From positions 1-53,394 of the forward strand of contig CALGOB010000116.1 of the NCBI GenBank assembly GCA_937958005.1: 53,394 nt of DNA. Direction: 5' to 3'. A program made the position numbers and the translations under genes. The DNA comes from an uncultured Cyclobacteriaceae bacterium. GTDB taxonomy: Bacteria > Bacteroidota > Bacteroidia > Cytophagales > Cyclobacteriaceae. The notes under the pieces are model-generated. The model did not search any database. It saw nothing but the letters and a program-made list of their open reading frames with translations, and was not told where the DNA came from. Positions 8,442 to 18,496 of this stretch are shown here, piece by piece; the stretch's first letter is position 1; every line of letters begins with the position of its first letter.

Positions 8442-8963
8442 ATGAGACTTGGATTACTTTTTATAATGGTAGTGGCTTCTAGCCAGTTGGCAATTGCCGA
8501 TGATGCAATTGAGTTGAGAAAGCAATTTCATGAATGCTTAATTGATCAATCTAAAACCGAGAGATTTCACAAACGTGTAATGTCTATAGAAAATCCCTCT
8601 GCGACTGAAGTCGCTTACCAAGCAGCAAGCAAAGCGTTAATGGCTAAAAGAACTTGGAATCCAATAGAAAAAATTTCTTATATTAATAAGTATGGAAGAC
8701 TTATTGATCAGGCAATTAAAATGGAGCCAAATAGCATTGAAATTAGGTTTCTTCGTTTATCTATAGACTTTTACACACCAATGATTTTAGGGAGAAAAGA
8801 TAATGTCAAAAAAGACAAATATTATATCCTCGAAATGCTTAAAGAAATCACTAAAGTGAACTTTGACGCTTCATTTAATCGTTTCATCTTGTATTTCTTA
8901 AAAGACAAGAAAATTTATTCAGAATCGGAATTAGCTCTTGTAGTTTCCAAATTAAACACTTAA
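8442..8963 (+). CDS. Small secreted protein of unknown function
   Basis: 173 residues with a clear signal peptide (about 1-19, cleavage likely after AIA in QLAIADD). The mature part is helical and rich in Lys/Ile/Glu, with a TPR-like feel around AYQAASKALMAKRTWNP and the repeated phrase IDQAIKMEPNSIEIRFLRL. It contains no catalytic motif I recognise. I cannot name a family beyond a conserved Bacteroidota periplasmic protein. It is a single gene, divergent from the zinc protease and convergent with lpd. Confidence 0.7.
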   Translation: MRLGLLFIMVVASSQLAIADDAIELRKQFHECLIDQSKTERFHKRVMSIENPSATEVAYQAASKALMAKRTWNPIEKISYINKYGRLIDQAIKMEPNSIEIRFLRLSIDFYTPMILGRKDNVKKDKYYILEMLKEITKVNFDASFNRFILYFLKDKKIYSESELALVVSKLNT

Positions 8964-8974
8964 CTCTTTTAAAA

Positions 8975-9004
8975 GAAAAAAGATTCTCCCACTGGAAGAA
9001 TCTT
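8975..9004 (-). terminator. Terminator of the sucA-sucB-lpd operon
   Basis: On the minus strand an 11 bp stem (AAGATTCTTCC with GGGAGAATCTT, one T-G pair, loop AGT) is followed by a T-rich run. It lies 56 bases after the lpd stop. The opposite strand also folds and could serve the convergent secreted-protein gene, though its T-run is weak. Confidence 0.8.
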
Positions 9005-9059
9005 CATAATTTCTTTCAACCACAAAACTATTTGCTTTTCGGCTAACAAGTATAGCTCA

Positions 9060-10460
9060 TTAAATATGGATCGGCCTATTTTCAGTGGCAGCTAAACAAG
9101 CCTCTTTTACAGCTTCCATATAAGTAGGATGTGCATGAGACATTCTAGCTACATCTTCTGCTGATGCCCTGAATTCCATTGCTGTTACACCAGTTGCAAT
9201 CATATCTGCCGCTCTTGCCCCTATAATGTGCATTCCGAGAATCTCATCAGTTTCTTTATCAGCTAAGACTTTTACCATTCCATCTACGTCCATACTAGCT
9301 CGTGCTCTCCCTAAAGCTTTAAAAGGAAATTTCCCTATTTTATAGGACTTTCCGTCTGACTTTAATTGTTCTTCTGTATAACCTACGCTTGCCACTTCTG
9401 GCCAGGTATATACTACACCTGGGATCAGGTGATAATGAATATGTGGTTTTTGCCCCATCATTTGTTCTGCAACAAAAACCCCTTCTTCTTCAGCTTTGTG
9501 TGCCAACATAGCCCCTTTTACTACATCACCAATAGCCCATACATTTTCCACATTGGTCTGAAGGTGGTCATTCACTTCTATTTGCCCTCTTTCCGTAAGC
9601 TTAACACCTATTTTATCAAGTCCCAGTCCTTCAGTAAAAGGTTTTCTTCCAATAGATACCAAACAATAATCACCTTTGACTTCAACCGTTTCACCTTTCT
9701 TATTCTCAGCAGTTACTGTTACTTCTTTTCCCTTTGTTGTAACACCTGAAACTTTATGGTTTAAGTAAAAATCAAATCCCAGTTTTTTTAAACTCTTTTG
9801 GAGTTCCTTACCCATGGTACCGTCCATTGAAGGAATCAGTCTATCCAAATACTCTATCACAGAAACTTTAGCACCTAACCTTGCATAAACAGATCCCAAT
9901 TCCATTCCTATCACACCACCACCTATTACGATCAAATGCTTAGGCACTTCTTTCAGCTCAAGAGCTTCTGTACTAGTGATTACCCTTTTTTTATCAATTT
10001 CAATAAATGGCAAAGAAGCAGGTTTAGAACCTGTCGCAATGATTACTTTATCAGTATTGATCATCGATTCTTTTCCGTCAGTAGCAGTAACTTTCACTGT
10101 ATTTTTATCAACAAAAGAGCCTAAACCATGATGTACATCAATTTTATTTTTCTTCATCAAGTAGTCAATACCAGAAACATTTTCTTGCACTACTTTAGAC
10201 TTTCTGGCAATCATTTGTGTCAAATTTACCTTAGGAGTAGGAATATCTATTCCGTGCTCCTTAAAAGTCTCAGAAGCATTGTGGAAGTGTTCCGAAGAAT
10301 CTAATAACGCCTTAGAAGGAATACAACCTACATTCAAACAGGTTCCACCTAATGTATCATATTTTTCTACAATAGCCGTTTTTAAACCTAATTGGGCGCA
10401 CCTAATTGCAGACACATATCCACCTGGCCCAGACCCAATTACAGTTACATCATATTTCAT
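9060..10460 (-). CDS. lpdA: Dihydrolipoyl dehydrogenase (E3)
   Basis: A flavoprotein of 466 residues that reoxidises the dihydrolipoyl arms of E2 and reduces NAD+. Landmarks: FAD-binding GSGPGGY (9-15), redox disulfide C41/C46 in GGTCLNVGCIPSK, NAD-binding GGGVIGMELGSVYARLG (about 180-196), the second FAD motif AIGDVVKGAMLAHKAEEEG, and the C-terminal dimer-interface HAHPTYMEA supplying the catalytic His-Glu pair. Full length. It is the last gene of sucA-sucB-lpd, 28 bases after sucB, so this E3 serves 2-oxoglutarate dehydrogenase and possibly other complexes. Confidence 0.97.
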   Translation of the reverse strand: MKYDVTVIGSGPGGYVSAIRCAQLGLKTAIVEKYDTLGGTCLNVGCIPSKALLDSSEHFHNASETFKEHGIDIPTPKVNLTQMIARKSKVVQENVSGIDYLMKKNKIDVHHGLGSFVDKNTVKVTATDGKESMINTDKVIIATGSKPASLPFIEIDKKRVITSTEALELKEVPKHLIVIGGGVIGMELGSVYARLGAKVSVIEYLDRLIPSMDGTMGKELQKSLKKLGFDFYLNHKVSGVTTKGKEVTVTAENKKGETVEVKGDYCLVSIGRKPFTEGLGLDKIGVKLTERGQIEVNDHLQTNVENVWAIGDVVKGAMLAHKAEEEGVFVAEQMMGQKPHIHYHLIPGVVYTWPEVASVGYTEEQLKSDGKSYKIGKFPFKALGRARASMDVDGMVKVLADKETDEILGMHIIGARAADMIATGVTAMEFRASAEDVARMSHAHPTYMEAVKEACLAATENRPIHI

Positions 10461-10488
10461 ATTTATCTTTTTAGGTTAATGAATTGGT

Positions 10489-11997
10489 TTATACGCCCAA
10501 AAGTAATCTTCCTGGATCTTCTAATAATTGTTTCACCCTTACTAAAAAGCTTACTGATTCCCTACCATCAATAATTCTATGATCATATGAAAGCGCTAAG
10601 TACATCATAGGTCTTACCACAATTTCCCCGTTTTCAACCACTGCCCTTTCTACTATATTATGCATCCCTAAAATTGCAGATTGGGGAGAGTTTATGATAG
10701 GCGTAGACATCATAGAACCAAATATACCTCCATTAGTCAATGTAAATGTTCCTCCCGTCATTTCATCAATAGACAATTTCCCTTCTCTCGCTTTTACAGC
10801 CAATCTAACCACTTCTTTTTCTACTTGTTCAAAAGACAGGTTTTCGGCATTCCTAATAACTGGAACCACGAGCCCTTTAGGTGCTGATACAGCAATAGAT
10901 ATGTCACAATAATCATTGTAAACTATTTCATCCCCATCTATCATTGCATTTACGGCGGGCCATTCTTGTAATGCCATACAACAAGCCTTAGTAAAAAATG
11001 ACATAAATCCTAAACCAACTTCATATTTCTCCTTGAAAGATTCTTTATATTTTTTTCTCAGTTCCATAATTGGCTGCATGTTTACCTCATTAAATGTAGT
11101 TAACATAGCAGTTTCGTTCTTCACAGAAACCAATCGCTTAGAAATAGTCTTTCTCAAAGAAGTCATTTTCTTTCTTCTCTGCCCTCTTACTCCTCCTACG
11201 GCAGGCACTTCCTGTGTGGGCGCTTGAGCTGTTGAAGCAGGTTTTGTAGTGGGCACTGGTTTAGAAGCTTTCAATGCATCTTCTTTAGTAATGCGACCTT
11301 CTTTACCTGTCCCAGAAAGGTCATTGGTATTTATTCCTCTCTCATTTAAAATCTTACTTGCTGCGGGCGACGCATGTCCAGTAGCATAACTTTCTCCACC
11401 CGACACAGAAGCTTGATTACCAACAACAGGGGCAACTGAACTATTTGATGCAGCTCCTGTCATCACTTTAATTTTACAAAGCAAAGCTCCAATTTCCAAC
11501 GTTTCCCCTTCTTGAGCAATGACTTCCAATACTCCGGGTTTCTCCGCTGTTAACTCAAAAGTGGCTTTGTCAGATTCTATCTCAGCAATCACCTCATCCA
11601 GCTCTACTACATCACCTGTATTTTTAGACCAAGAGGATAGAGTAACTTCATTGATTGATTCTCCAACCGTAGGAACAAGCATTTCTAACACTTCACCTGT
11701 TTCTGTAGCTGAAGCACTCTCAGTTTGAACAGCAGACACCGCTTCTTTCTGCGGCGTTTGTTCAGACACTTCAATAACACAGATAATTCCACCTATTTCT
11801 ACTGTATCTCCTTCGTTGGCCTTAATTCTCAAAATACCTGATGTTTCAGCAGGTAGCTCAAAGGTCGCTTTATCAGATTCTAATTCAGCGATTACCTCAT
11901 CCATTTCTACATAATCACCATCACTTTTTAGCCATTGGGCTATCGTAACTTCAGAGATTGACTCTCCTACTGATGGGACTTTCATTTCTAAGCTCAT
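10489..11997 (-). CDS. sucB: Dihydrolipoyllysine succinyltransferase (E2 of 2-oxoglutarate dehydrogenase), two lipoyl domains
   Basis: 502 residues. Two lipoyl domains occur in tandem: 1-78 with lipoylated K43 ([11 protein letters not shown]) and about 103-177 with K144 ([11 protein letters not shown]), joined by an Ala/Ser/Thr-rich linker. A peripheral subunit-binding domain follows (about 208-243, [15 protein letters not shown]). The catalytic domain (about 270-502) ends with [13 protein letters not shown]473 and D477 being the active pair. The reaction transfers succinyl from the lipoyl arm to CoA in the TCA cycle. E. coli SucB has one lipoyl domain and is about 100 residues shorter. The gene sits between sucA (33 bases upstream) and lpd. 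An alternative acyl specificity cannot be excluded by sequence alone, but the sucA neighbour fixes it. Confidence 0.95.
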   Translation of the reverse strand: MSLEMKVPSVGESISEVTIAQWLKSDGDYVEMDEVIAELESDKATFELPAETSGILRIKANEGDTVEIGGIICVIEVSEQTPQKEAVSAVQTESASATETGEVLEMLVPTVGESINEVTLSSWSKNTGDVVELDEVIAEIESDKATFELTAEKPGVLEVIAQEGETLEIGALLCKIKVMTGAASNSSVAPVVGNQASVSGGESYATGHASPAASKILNERGINTNDLSGTGKEGRITKEDALKASKPVPTTKPASTAQAPTQEVPAVGGVRGQRRKKMTSLRKTISKRLVSVKNETAMLTTFNEVNMQPIMELRKKYKESFKEKYEVGLGFMSFFTKACCMALQEWPAVNAMIDGDEIVYNDYCDISIAVSAPKGLVVPVIRNAENLSFEQVEKEVVRLAVKAREGKLSIDEMTGGTFTLTNGGIFGSMMSTPIINSPQSAILGMHNIVERAVVENGEIVVRPMMYLALSYDHRIIDGRESVSFLVRVKQLLEDPGRLLLGV

Positions 11998-12030
11998 TTT
12001 CTTATGTATTAATTGCTTTATTGCTAATTT

Positions 12031-14748
12031 CTATAACTTAAATGACTGTTCTATAATGGCAGCCTGTTCTTTCTTATGTACCTTCGGGTAGCCTGTAGCT
12101 GGTGAAGCGCTCTCTTTACGAGCATAAACTTCCATATCTCCAGCCTTATCAAATACCCTATTGATAAATGTCCAGTATCCCATATTTGCCGGCTCTTCCT
12201 GAACCCAAGCAATTTTAGGGTTATCGTATTTCTTAAGTAAAGCCGTCACTTGTTTTTGAGGGAAAGGATGTAATTGTTCCACTCTTACAATAGCTACTTC
12301 TTTGTTTTTATTCTTCTGTTGTTCTTCTAAAAGGTCATAGTAAATTTTCCCAGAACAGAACAGTACTTTCTTCACCTCTTTATTAGTCACATAAGTATCT
12401 GGTATAACCTCCTTAAAACCTCCTTGTGTAAAATCTTTTACGGGGGAAACAACTTTAGGGTGTCTTAATAAAGACTTAGGCGAAAATACAATAGCCGGTT
12501 TTCTAAAATCCCAGGCAACCTGCCTTCTTAGCATGTGGAAGAAATTGGCTGGTGTTGAAATATTACAAACTACCATGTTATCTTCAGCCGCTAGTTGCAA
12601 AAATCTTTCAGGTCTTGCATTTGAGTGCTCTGGCCCCTGTCCTTCATAACCATGAGGTAGTAACATGACTAAACCATTCATTCTTTGCCACTTACTTTCC
12701 GCACTAGCTATGAACTGATCAATCATTACTTGTGCTCCATTTGCAAAATCCCCAAACTGTGCTTCCCACACAACTAATGAATTAGGCGTAGCCATTGCAA
12801 AACCATATTCAAAACCTAAAACACCAAACTCCGAAAGTAAAGAATTAAAAATTCTAAATTTTTGTTTCTGATTTTCTTTGATATGATCAAGATTGCTATA
12901 TGCTTCATTCGTATTTGCATCAAATATGTATGAGTGCCTATGTGAAAAAGTACCACGTTTCACATCCTGTCCAGACATTCTTACGATAACATCTTCTAAC
13001 AATAAAGAACCATAAGCAAGTAACTCCCCATCAGCCCAGTTCAGTTCTTTCTTTTCAAAGAAATTATTGGTTCTATCTTTTAGTAATCTCTCAATTTGTT
13101 TCAAGGGCTTAAACCCTTCAGGCAGGGTAGTCAAGGCCTTGCCCACCTGTTCAATAACTTCTGCTTTAACGGCAGTTTTTGGTGATTTATCAAAATCTTT
13201 AGGTACACTATGCCTAAGTTGATGCCACTCTTCTTCTATTTTCTGAGGCTTATAAGGAAGTGGGTTTTGCTTTACCTCATTTAACCTATCTTGTAGTTGC
13301 AACCTAAATTCCTTATCAAGTTGGGTTGCTAAATCTTGGGAAAAATCACGCCTCTCCATCAGCTTTTTCCAATATACTTCTCTTGGATTAGCGTGTTTCG
13401 CTATTTTATTATATAGAATTGGCTGTGTAAACTTAGGCTCATCACTTTCATTATGTCCATGCCTTCTGTAACACAATAAATCAATCCATATATCTTTTCC
13501 GAATGTCTGCCTGTATTCTACTGCAAGGTTAGCTGCAAAATTTACAGCCTCCGCATCATCCCCATTTACATGAAGAATGGGTGCATCTATAATTTTAGCT
13601 AAATCTGAGCAATAAATACTTGTTCTTGCATCGTCATAATCCGTGGTAAAACCTACCTGATTATTAATTACAAAATGAATGGTACCCCCACTATTATATC
13701 CTTCTAACTGGGACATTTGTGTAATTTCATAAACAATCCCCTGACCAGCAGCAGCAGCATCACCATGGATTAAGACAGGTATTGCTTTACTCAAATCCCC
13801 TTGGTACTCATCATCTATTTGAGCTCTTGTATAACCAAGAACTACAGGATCAACCGCCTCCAAATGTGAGGGATTTGGTGCTAATTTCACATAAACGTTC
13901 TTTCCTGAAGCAGTTTCAAGGTGGCTGGAGTAGCCTAAGTGATATTTTACATCACCATCTCCCATAGTTAAATCAGGATCTGTTGTTCCTTCAAATTCAC
14001 TGAAAATTTCTTCATAAGTTTTACCCATAATATTGGCCAATACATTCAACCTACCTCTATGAGCCATACCTATCACGACCTCCTCTACATTAAAATCTGC
14101 AGCTTTATTAATGATCGTATCTAAAGCAGAAATTGTATTTTCACCCCCTTCTAGTGAAAACCTTTTCTGTCCTAAGAATTTTGTATGAAGAAAATTCTCA
14201 AAAACAACCGCTTCATTTAATTTAGATAATATCCTTTTCTTAGTCTCAAGAGATGGGTTGATATCGAACCCGTCGGATTCAACCTTTCCTTTGAACCAAT
14301 CTAGTATTTCAGCATCTCTTAGGTGACTATACTCAAACCCAATGTGTTCGGTATATAATTTCTTAAGTCTGGTCAATATATTTGAAAGCGAGGTTTTTCC
14401 TAACCCTAATTCTTCTCCAATTGTAAACTCCGTCTTTAAATCACTTTCGTTTAATCCAAAGTCTTTTAATTCTAACCTAGCCACATGTTTCCTTCTTGGC
14501 CTTACAGGGTTGGTATCTGATATTAAGTGCCCTCTTGAACGAAAAGCATAAATCAAATTCCTGACAGCTGTTTCTTTTCCTGAGACTACATCTCCAGCTC
14601 CTTCACCATATTTTTGAATACCAAATTCAAATCCTTCAAAAAATTTCTGCCAAGTGATATCCACACCATTTGGATCCTCTTTGTAAACTTGATATATTTC
14701 ATCAATATAAGCCGCATGAGCATTTGAGATATATGAGTATTTATCCAT
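12031..14748 (-). CDS. sucA: 2-oxoglutarate dehydrogenase E1 component
   Basis: A thiamine-diphosphate enzyme of 905 residues that decarboxylates 2-oxoglutarate and passes the succinyl group to E2. Landmarks: the N-terminal peptide with YIDEIYQVYKEDPNGVD that contacts the E2 core, HRGRLNVLANIMGK, GDAAAAGQGIVYE, HFVINNQVGFTT, CYRRHGHNESDEP, SHRHSYIFDA, GFEYGFA and LPHGYEGQGPEHSNARPERFLQ. The length is typical of the family. It is the first gene of the operon, with a TATATTTG promoter element 26 bases upstream of the ATG at 14748. Confidence 0.97.
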   Translation of the reverse strand: MDKYSYISNAHAAYIDEIYQVYKEDPNGVDITWQKFFEGFEFGIQKYGEGAGDVVSGKETAVRNLIYAFRSRGHLISDTNPVRPRRKHVARLELKDFGLNESDLKTEFTIGEELGLGKTSLSNILTRLKKLYTEHIGFEYSHLRDAEILDWFKGKVESDGFDINPSLETKKRILSKLNEAVVFENFLHTKFLGQKRFSLEGGENTISALDTIINKAADFNVEEVVIGMAHRGRLNVLANIMGKTYEEIFSEFEGTTDPDLTMGDGDVKYHLGYSSHLETASGKNVYVKLAPNPSHLEAVDPVVLGYTRAQIDDEYQGDLSKAIPVLIHGDAAAAGQGIVYEITQMSQLEGYNSGGTIHFVINNQVGFTTDYDDARTSIYCSDLAKIIDAPILHVNGDDAEAVNFAANLAVEYRQTFGKDIWIDLLCYRRHGHNESDEPKFTQPILYNKIAKHANPREVYWKKLMERRDFSQDLATQLDKEFRLQLQDRLNEVKQNPLPYKPQKIEEEWHQLRHSVPKDFDKSPKTAVKAEVIEQVGKALTTLPEGFKPLKQIERLLKDRTNNFFEKKELNWADGELLAYGSLLLEDVIVRMSGQDVKRGTFSHRHSYIFDANTNEAYSNLDHIKENQKQKFRIFNSLLSEFGVLGFEYGFAMATPNSLVVWEAQFGDFANGAQVMIDQFIASAESKWQRMNGLVMLLPHGYEGQGPEHSNARPERFLQLAAEDNMVVCNISTPANFFHMLRRQVAWDFRKPAIVFSPKSLLRHPKVVSPVKDFTQGGFKEVIPDTYVTNKEVKKVLFCSGKIYYDLLEEQQKNKNKEVAIVRVEQLHPFPQKQVTALLKKYDNPKIAWVQEEPANMGYWTFINRVFDKAGDMEVYARKESASPATGYPKVHKKEQAAIIEQSFKL

Positions 14749-14773
14749 TGAGTTATTTTATTTCTGGAACAAG

Positions 14774-14781
14774 CAAATATA
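14774..14781 (-). promoter_or_regulatory. -7 element (TATATTTG) of the sucA operon
   Basis: The minus strand reads TATATTTG, an exact TAnnTTTG match, placing the transcription start about 15-20 bases before the sucA ATG. No clear TTG at -33. Confidence 0.5.
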
Positions 14782-15273
14782 TAAAATGTTTTATTGTTAA
14801 TGAAACCCTATAACCGCTTAAGCAAATTCACAATCCGGCATTTAAAAGCATACTAGGAGAAATCTCCTTGAAAAAATTCAAATCACTTGTTACTAAAAAC
14901 TGTGATCCTGAAAGATATTATGAATAATTTATTATAAGAGGACATTACATTTTAATTAATAGTTAAGTTTTGAATTTTCAATCTATCCTGTATCAATAGG
15001 CTATTTGGTTCTACTCGTAACTGTGCAAACTCATTAGTTTTGCTTATTTCCCAAAACGACAGATCAATTTCACACACATCTATACAAAATCTAGTAGAAC
15101 TCTATAAGAATTTAAGCAATTACCTAAAGCTGTTTATGGTTTCTCTTAAAAGTCTAATGAATTTTGTGGGTTTAATTAAAAATATGAGGCTCAAAACACG
15201 CCTTAATGCATAATGTAAAGTGCTCATTATAATTTATTTCAACGAGATAGATCATGTTAATCATAAATCTTAT
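14782..15273. other. About 490 bp gene-free divergent spacer between sucA and rpsP
   Basis: AT-rich with no open frame of interest on either strand. A second TAGTTTTG match at 15035-15042 on the plus strand could be an upstream start for the ribosomal operon, but it has no TTG at the right distance. No hairpin with a T-run was seen. Confidence 0.4.
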
Positions 15274-15281
15274 TATCTTTG
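15274..15281 (+). promoter_or_regulatory. -7 element (TATCTTTG) of the rpsP operon
   Basis: TATCTTTG matches TAnnTTTG and lies 44 bases before the rpsP ATG, a normal distance for Bacteroidota ribosomal promoters. Confidence 0.6.
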
Positions 15282-15325
15282 CAGACTTAAAAATTAATTG
15301 GACGTGATCCATAATTAAAAAAAAT

Positions 15326-15880
15326 ATGTCAGTAAAAATCAGATTAGCCCGTAGAGGTAGAAAAAAGGCAGCTACTTATGATGTAGTAATAGCAGATGCC
15401 CGTGCACCACGTGATGGTCGTTTCATCGAAAAAATTGGTACTTATAACCCAAATATTGATCCTGCTGTGATCAACATTAAAGATGATAGAGCCTTCCACT
15501 GGATAATGAATGGAGCACAACCAACTGATACTGTAAGAGCTATGTTATCTTACAGAGGTGTAATGCTAAAGAAGCATTTACAAGTTGGAGTAATTAAAGG
15601 TGCTATTACCCAAGAACAAGCTGATGAAAAATTTGCTGAATGGCTTTCTGCTAAAGAAGGTAAAGTTCAAGGCAAAATAGATTCACTAAGTAAAGCAAAA
15701 GAACTAGATGCTAAGGCTAGACTTGAAGCTGAAACTAAAGTAAAAGAAGAAAGAGCTGCTAAGATTGCAGAAAAAAATAAAGTAGAGGAAGTAGTAGAAG
15801 AAGCCACACCAGAAGCTAGCGCTGATGATGAGACTCCAGCTGAAGAAGCTCCAGCTACTGACGCTCCTGCAGCTGAATAA
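15326..15880 (+). CDS. rpsP: 30S ribosomal protein S16 with acidic C-terminal tail
   Basis: 184 residues. The N-terminal 80 residues are the S16 fold ([38 protein letters not shown] cut here into [24 protein letters not shown] and IEKIGTYNP motifs). The remaining 100 residues are a Lys/Glu-rich helical stretch followed by an Ala/Glu/Pro tail ([12 protein letters not shown]). E. coli S16 has 82 residues; long tails are common in Bacteroidota and their function is unclear. It heads rpsP-rimM-trmD, a widely conserved order. Confidence 0.97.
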   Translation: MSVKIRLARRGRKKAATYDVVIADARAPRDGRFIEKIGTYNPNIDPAVINIKDDRAFHWIMNGAQPTDTVRAMLSYRGVMLKKHLQVGVIKGAITQEQADEKFAEWLSAKEGKVQGKIDSLSKAKELDAKARLEAETKVKEERAAKIAEKNKVEEVVEEATPEASADDETPAEEAPATDAPAAE

Positions 15881-15891
15881 AATTCAATACT

Positions 15892-16434
15892 ATGACGCTT
15901 GACAATTGCTATCAACTTGGCAATATTATTAAAGCTCATGGATTAGCTGGGGAGGTACAACTATATTTAGATGTAGATTTTCCTCAGGAATATGAAAATT
16001 TGGAATCAATTTTTATTCTCTTGAATAATAAATTGGTTCCTTTTTTTATAGAATCCATCCAAATCAATGCTACTAAAGCATTAGTTGCCATCGAAGGCAT
16101 TAATTCGAGAGAAGAAGCAGAGGAGCTAGGGAACAAACCCGTATATCTTCCATTAAGCTTTTTACCAAAGCTCCCAGAAGATAAATATTATTATCATGAA
16201 GTAGCAGGTTATGATTTTTACGATCATGGTAAATTAATAGGCAAGGTGGTCAATGTAATTGATCTTTCTGCACAGCCCTTGTTGACCATAGAGGTAGAAG
16301 GGAAAGAGGTTTTGGTGCCTTTACAAGATGACATTGTGACGAAAGTGGATAAGGAAAAAATGAAAATAGAGGCAAGATTACCTGATGGACTGTTAGAAAT
16401 CTACCTTGAAGATGACGGCAAAGATGAGGATTGA
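15892..16434 (+). CDS. rimM: 16S rRNA processing protein RimM
   Basis: Assists maturation of the 30S head, binding S19. 180 residues with the N-terminal RimM beta-barrel ([19 protein letters not shown], about 8-26) and the C-terminal PRC-barrel ([13 protein letters not shown], then [10 protein letters not shown]). 11 bases after rpsP; its end overlaps the start of trmD by 11 bases, indicating coupled translation. Confidence 0.95.
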   Translation: MTLDNCYQLGNIIKAHGLAGEVQLYLDVDFPQEYENLESIFILLNNKLVPFFIESIQINATKALVAIEGINSREEAEELGNKPVYLPLSFLPKLPEDKYYYHEVAGYDFYDHGKLIGKVVNVIDLSAQPLLTIEVEGKEVLVPLQDDIVTKVDKEKMKIEARLPDGLLEIYLEDDGKDED

Positions 16435-17098
16435 TATCATAACTTGCTTACCTGGCCTCTTAGTTGGGCCCTTTGATCAGAGCATATTGAAAATTGCAAA
16501 AGAAAAAGGGCTGGCAGAAGTAAATGTACATGACTTAAGAATCTACACAAACAACAAACACAAAAATGTGGATGACTATGCGTATGGAGGTGGTGCAGGA
16601 ATGGTTCTAACCATAGAACCCATTGATAGAGCTATTTCACATTTAAAGAGTGAAAGGGACTATGATGAAGTTATTTACATGACTCCAGATGGTAAAAAAC
16701 TCAATCAGAACACTTCTAATGAGTTAAGCCTCAAAGGAAATATCATTATTCTTTGTGGCCATTACAAAGGCGTGGATCAGCGAGTACGTGATCACTTGAT
16801 CACAAGGGAAATAAGCATAGGAGACTATGTTTTATCTGGTGGTGAACTAGCGGCTGCAGTTCTCGCAGATTCTATTATAAGAATCATCCCAGGAGTTATT
16901 AACAATGAAAGTTCGGCACTAACAGATTCTTTTCAGGACAATCTTTTAGCACCACCTGTTTATAGTAGACCTGCAGAATATAAAGGATGGAAAGTTCCTG
17001 AAATACTGACATCTGGCCACGAAAAAAAAATAGAAGATTGGCGTTTTAACAAGGCGTTAGAACACACAAAAAAGAACAGACCTGATTTACTTGATTAA
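16424..17098 (+). CDS. trmD: tRNA (guanine37-N1)-methyltransferase
   Basis: Methylates G37 of tRNAs using SAM and prevents frameshifting. 224 residues from the chosen ATG at 16424 ([10 protein letters not shown]). The frame is open back to 16406 but the MRIDII start matches the family and leaves the usual short overlap with rimM. SPOUT motifs: GGGAGMVL (about 56-63), [13 protein letters not shown], and the knot segment [44 protein letters not shown] completes the C-terminal signature. Confidence 0.95.
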   Translation: MRIDIITCLPGLLVGPFDQSILKIAKEKGLAEVNVHDLRIYTNNKHKNVDDYAYGGGAGMVLTIEPIDRAISHLKSERDYDEVIYMTPDGKKLNQNTSNELSLKGNIIILCGHYKGVDQRVRDHLITREISIGDYVLSGGELAAAVLADSIIRIIPGVINNESSALTDSFQDNLLAPPVYSRPAEYKGWKVPEILTSGHEKKIEDWRFNKALEHTKKNRPDLLD

Positions 17099-17137
17099 TT
17101 TTTTTAATCAATTGCATTTTTATTAAATGATATTTAC

Positions 17138-17145
17138 TATATTTG
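17138..17145 (+). promoter_or_regulatory. -7 element (TATATTTG) for rplS; decides its start
   Basis: An exact TAnnTTTG match 38 bases before the rplS ATG at 17183. Transcription would begin near 17152, which makes the in-frame TTG at 17156 unlikely as a start and supports 17183. Confidence 0.6.
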
Positions 17146-17182
17146 CACTCCATTTTTGATCAGGATCTATAATATCATAGAC

Positions 17183-17536
17183 ATGAGTAAGTTGATAGAA
17201 GAATTAGAACAAGAGAGCAAAGCAATAAAAGCAAAACATCCTTCATTTGGTCCTGGTGACACAATTAATGTGCATTATAAAATTAAGGAAGGTAACAAAG
17301 AAAGGGTTCAGCAGTTTCAAGGAACAGTACTTCAGATAAAGAATGTTTCTACAAACGGAGAGACTTTCACTGTAAGAAAAATATCGAGCGGTATTGCTGT
17401 AGAAAGAATTTTCCCAATCTTATCACCAAATGTTGATAAGATTGAATTACTGAGAAGAGGTAAAGTTAGAAGAGCTAAACTTTATTACTTAAGGGGTAGA
17501 AAAGGTAAATCGGCTAGGATTAAAGAAAAGCTGTAA
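17183..17536 (+). CDS. rplS: 50S ribosomal protein L19
   Basis: 117 residues from ATG 17183 ([10 protein letters not shown]). The open frame extends upstream to a TTG at 17156, but that would add nine residues of no family similarity and falls at the promoter. Family marks: [48 protein letters not shown] and a basic end [24 protein letters not shown]19 sits at the 30S-50S interface. It follows trmD after 84 bases and has its own promoter and a strong terminator. Confidence 0.96.
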   Translation: MSKLIEELEQESKAIKAKHPSFGPGDTINVHYKIKEGNKERVQQFQGTVLQIKNVSTNGETFTVRKISSGIAVERIFPILSPNVDKIELLRRGKVRRAKLYYLRGRKGKSARIKEKL

Positions 17537-17557
17537 GCCTACTAAAATAAAATATCT

Positions 17558-17593
17558 AGCCATCATCAGCCTTAAGCAGATGATGGCTTTTTT
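17558..17593 (+). terminator. Terminator of the rpsP-rplS operon
   Basis: A perfect 10 bp stem (AGCCATCATC, GATGATGGCT) with an 11 nt loop followed by six T, 22 bases after the rplS stop. Confidence 0.9.
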
Positions 17594-17649
17594 AGTTTAA
17601 AGTCCCACTTACTTTGAAATTTTTATAAAAAGAATTCGTCTTTAGTTAA

Positions 17650-18429
17650 ATGAAAGTAAATTTCACAAAATATCAAGGAACAGGCAATGACTTCATCATG
17701 ATTGATGATAGGACTAAAAGCTTTCCTAACGACTCTAAAACAATCTCTAAACTCTGCGATCGCAGGATGGGGATTGGGGCTGATGGGCTCATACTTATCC
17801 GCAACCATGACTCTCTCGACTTTGAAATGGTCTATTTTAATGCGGATGGCAGTCAAAGTATGTGTGGTAATGGTAGTAGGTGCGCAGTGAATTTTGCTAA
17901 ATCTCTTGATTTGGTGAAGGGCAGTTCTACTCATTTTTTATCGACTGATGGACCACACAAAGCATTCCTGGTGAAAAATCAAGAAGTAGAATTAGAGTTA
18001 GCAGATGTCTCTGAAGTTAAGACTTATCAAAATGAAGATTTGTTTATTGACACAGGGTCTCCTCATCATATTAGGTTTGTAGAGGATGTTGAAAGCTATG
18101 ATGTCTATGAAAACGGTAAAAAAATCAGAGAAAACGACCTGCTTTACCCTAGCGGTACCAATGTGAATTTTGTGGAAAAGATAGGTGATCAACAAATTTT
18201 TGTTAGAACTTTTGAAAGAGGGGTTGAAGATGAAACACTCTCTTGTGGGACTGGTGTAACTGCAGCTTCTATAGCGGCTAATGCTTTAAATATACCAAGT
18301 CCAGTACATATTAAAACACTTGGCGGTAACTTGCAAGTAAAATTTGACAAAGCTGGTCAAGACAGGTTTATCAATGTTTTCTTGATTGGCCCAGCGAAAA
18401 AAGTTTATACTGGTCAAATTGAGATCTAA
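17650..18429 (+). CDS. dapF: Diaminopimelate epimerase
   Basis: Interconverts LL- and meso-diaminopimelate for peptidoglycan and lysine. 259 residues. The two catalytic cysteines are C72 (NADGSQSMCGNGSRC) and C199 (EDETLSCGTGVTAASIA). The start motif KYQGTGNDFIMID and the RMGIGADGLI segment are also present. It is followed after 67 bases by secA; no other lysine-pathway gene is nearby. Confidence 0.97.
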   Translation: MKVNFTKYQGTGNDFIMIDDRTKSFPNDSKTISKLCDRRMGIGADGLILIRNHDSLDFEMVYFNADGSQSMCGNGSRCAVNFAKSLDLVKGSSTHFLSTDGPHKAFLVKNQEVELELADVSEVKTYQNEDLFIDTGSPHHIRFVEDVESYDVYENGKKIRENDLLYPSGTNVNFVEKIGDQQIFVRTFERGVEDETLSCGTGVTAASIAANALNIPSPVHIKTLGGNLQVKFDKAGQDRFINVFLIGPAKKVYTGQIEI

Positions 18430-18496
18430 CAGACCTATTTTATCAAAGAAACGATTTAACTTTAGCACTTAAATAAAATATTAAGAATTACCTGAT

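Noticed and set aside
17156-17182. Upstream TTG start for rplS
   Set aside because: Falls at the predicted transcription start and adds residues absent from L19; ATG 17183 fits.
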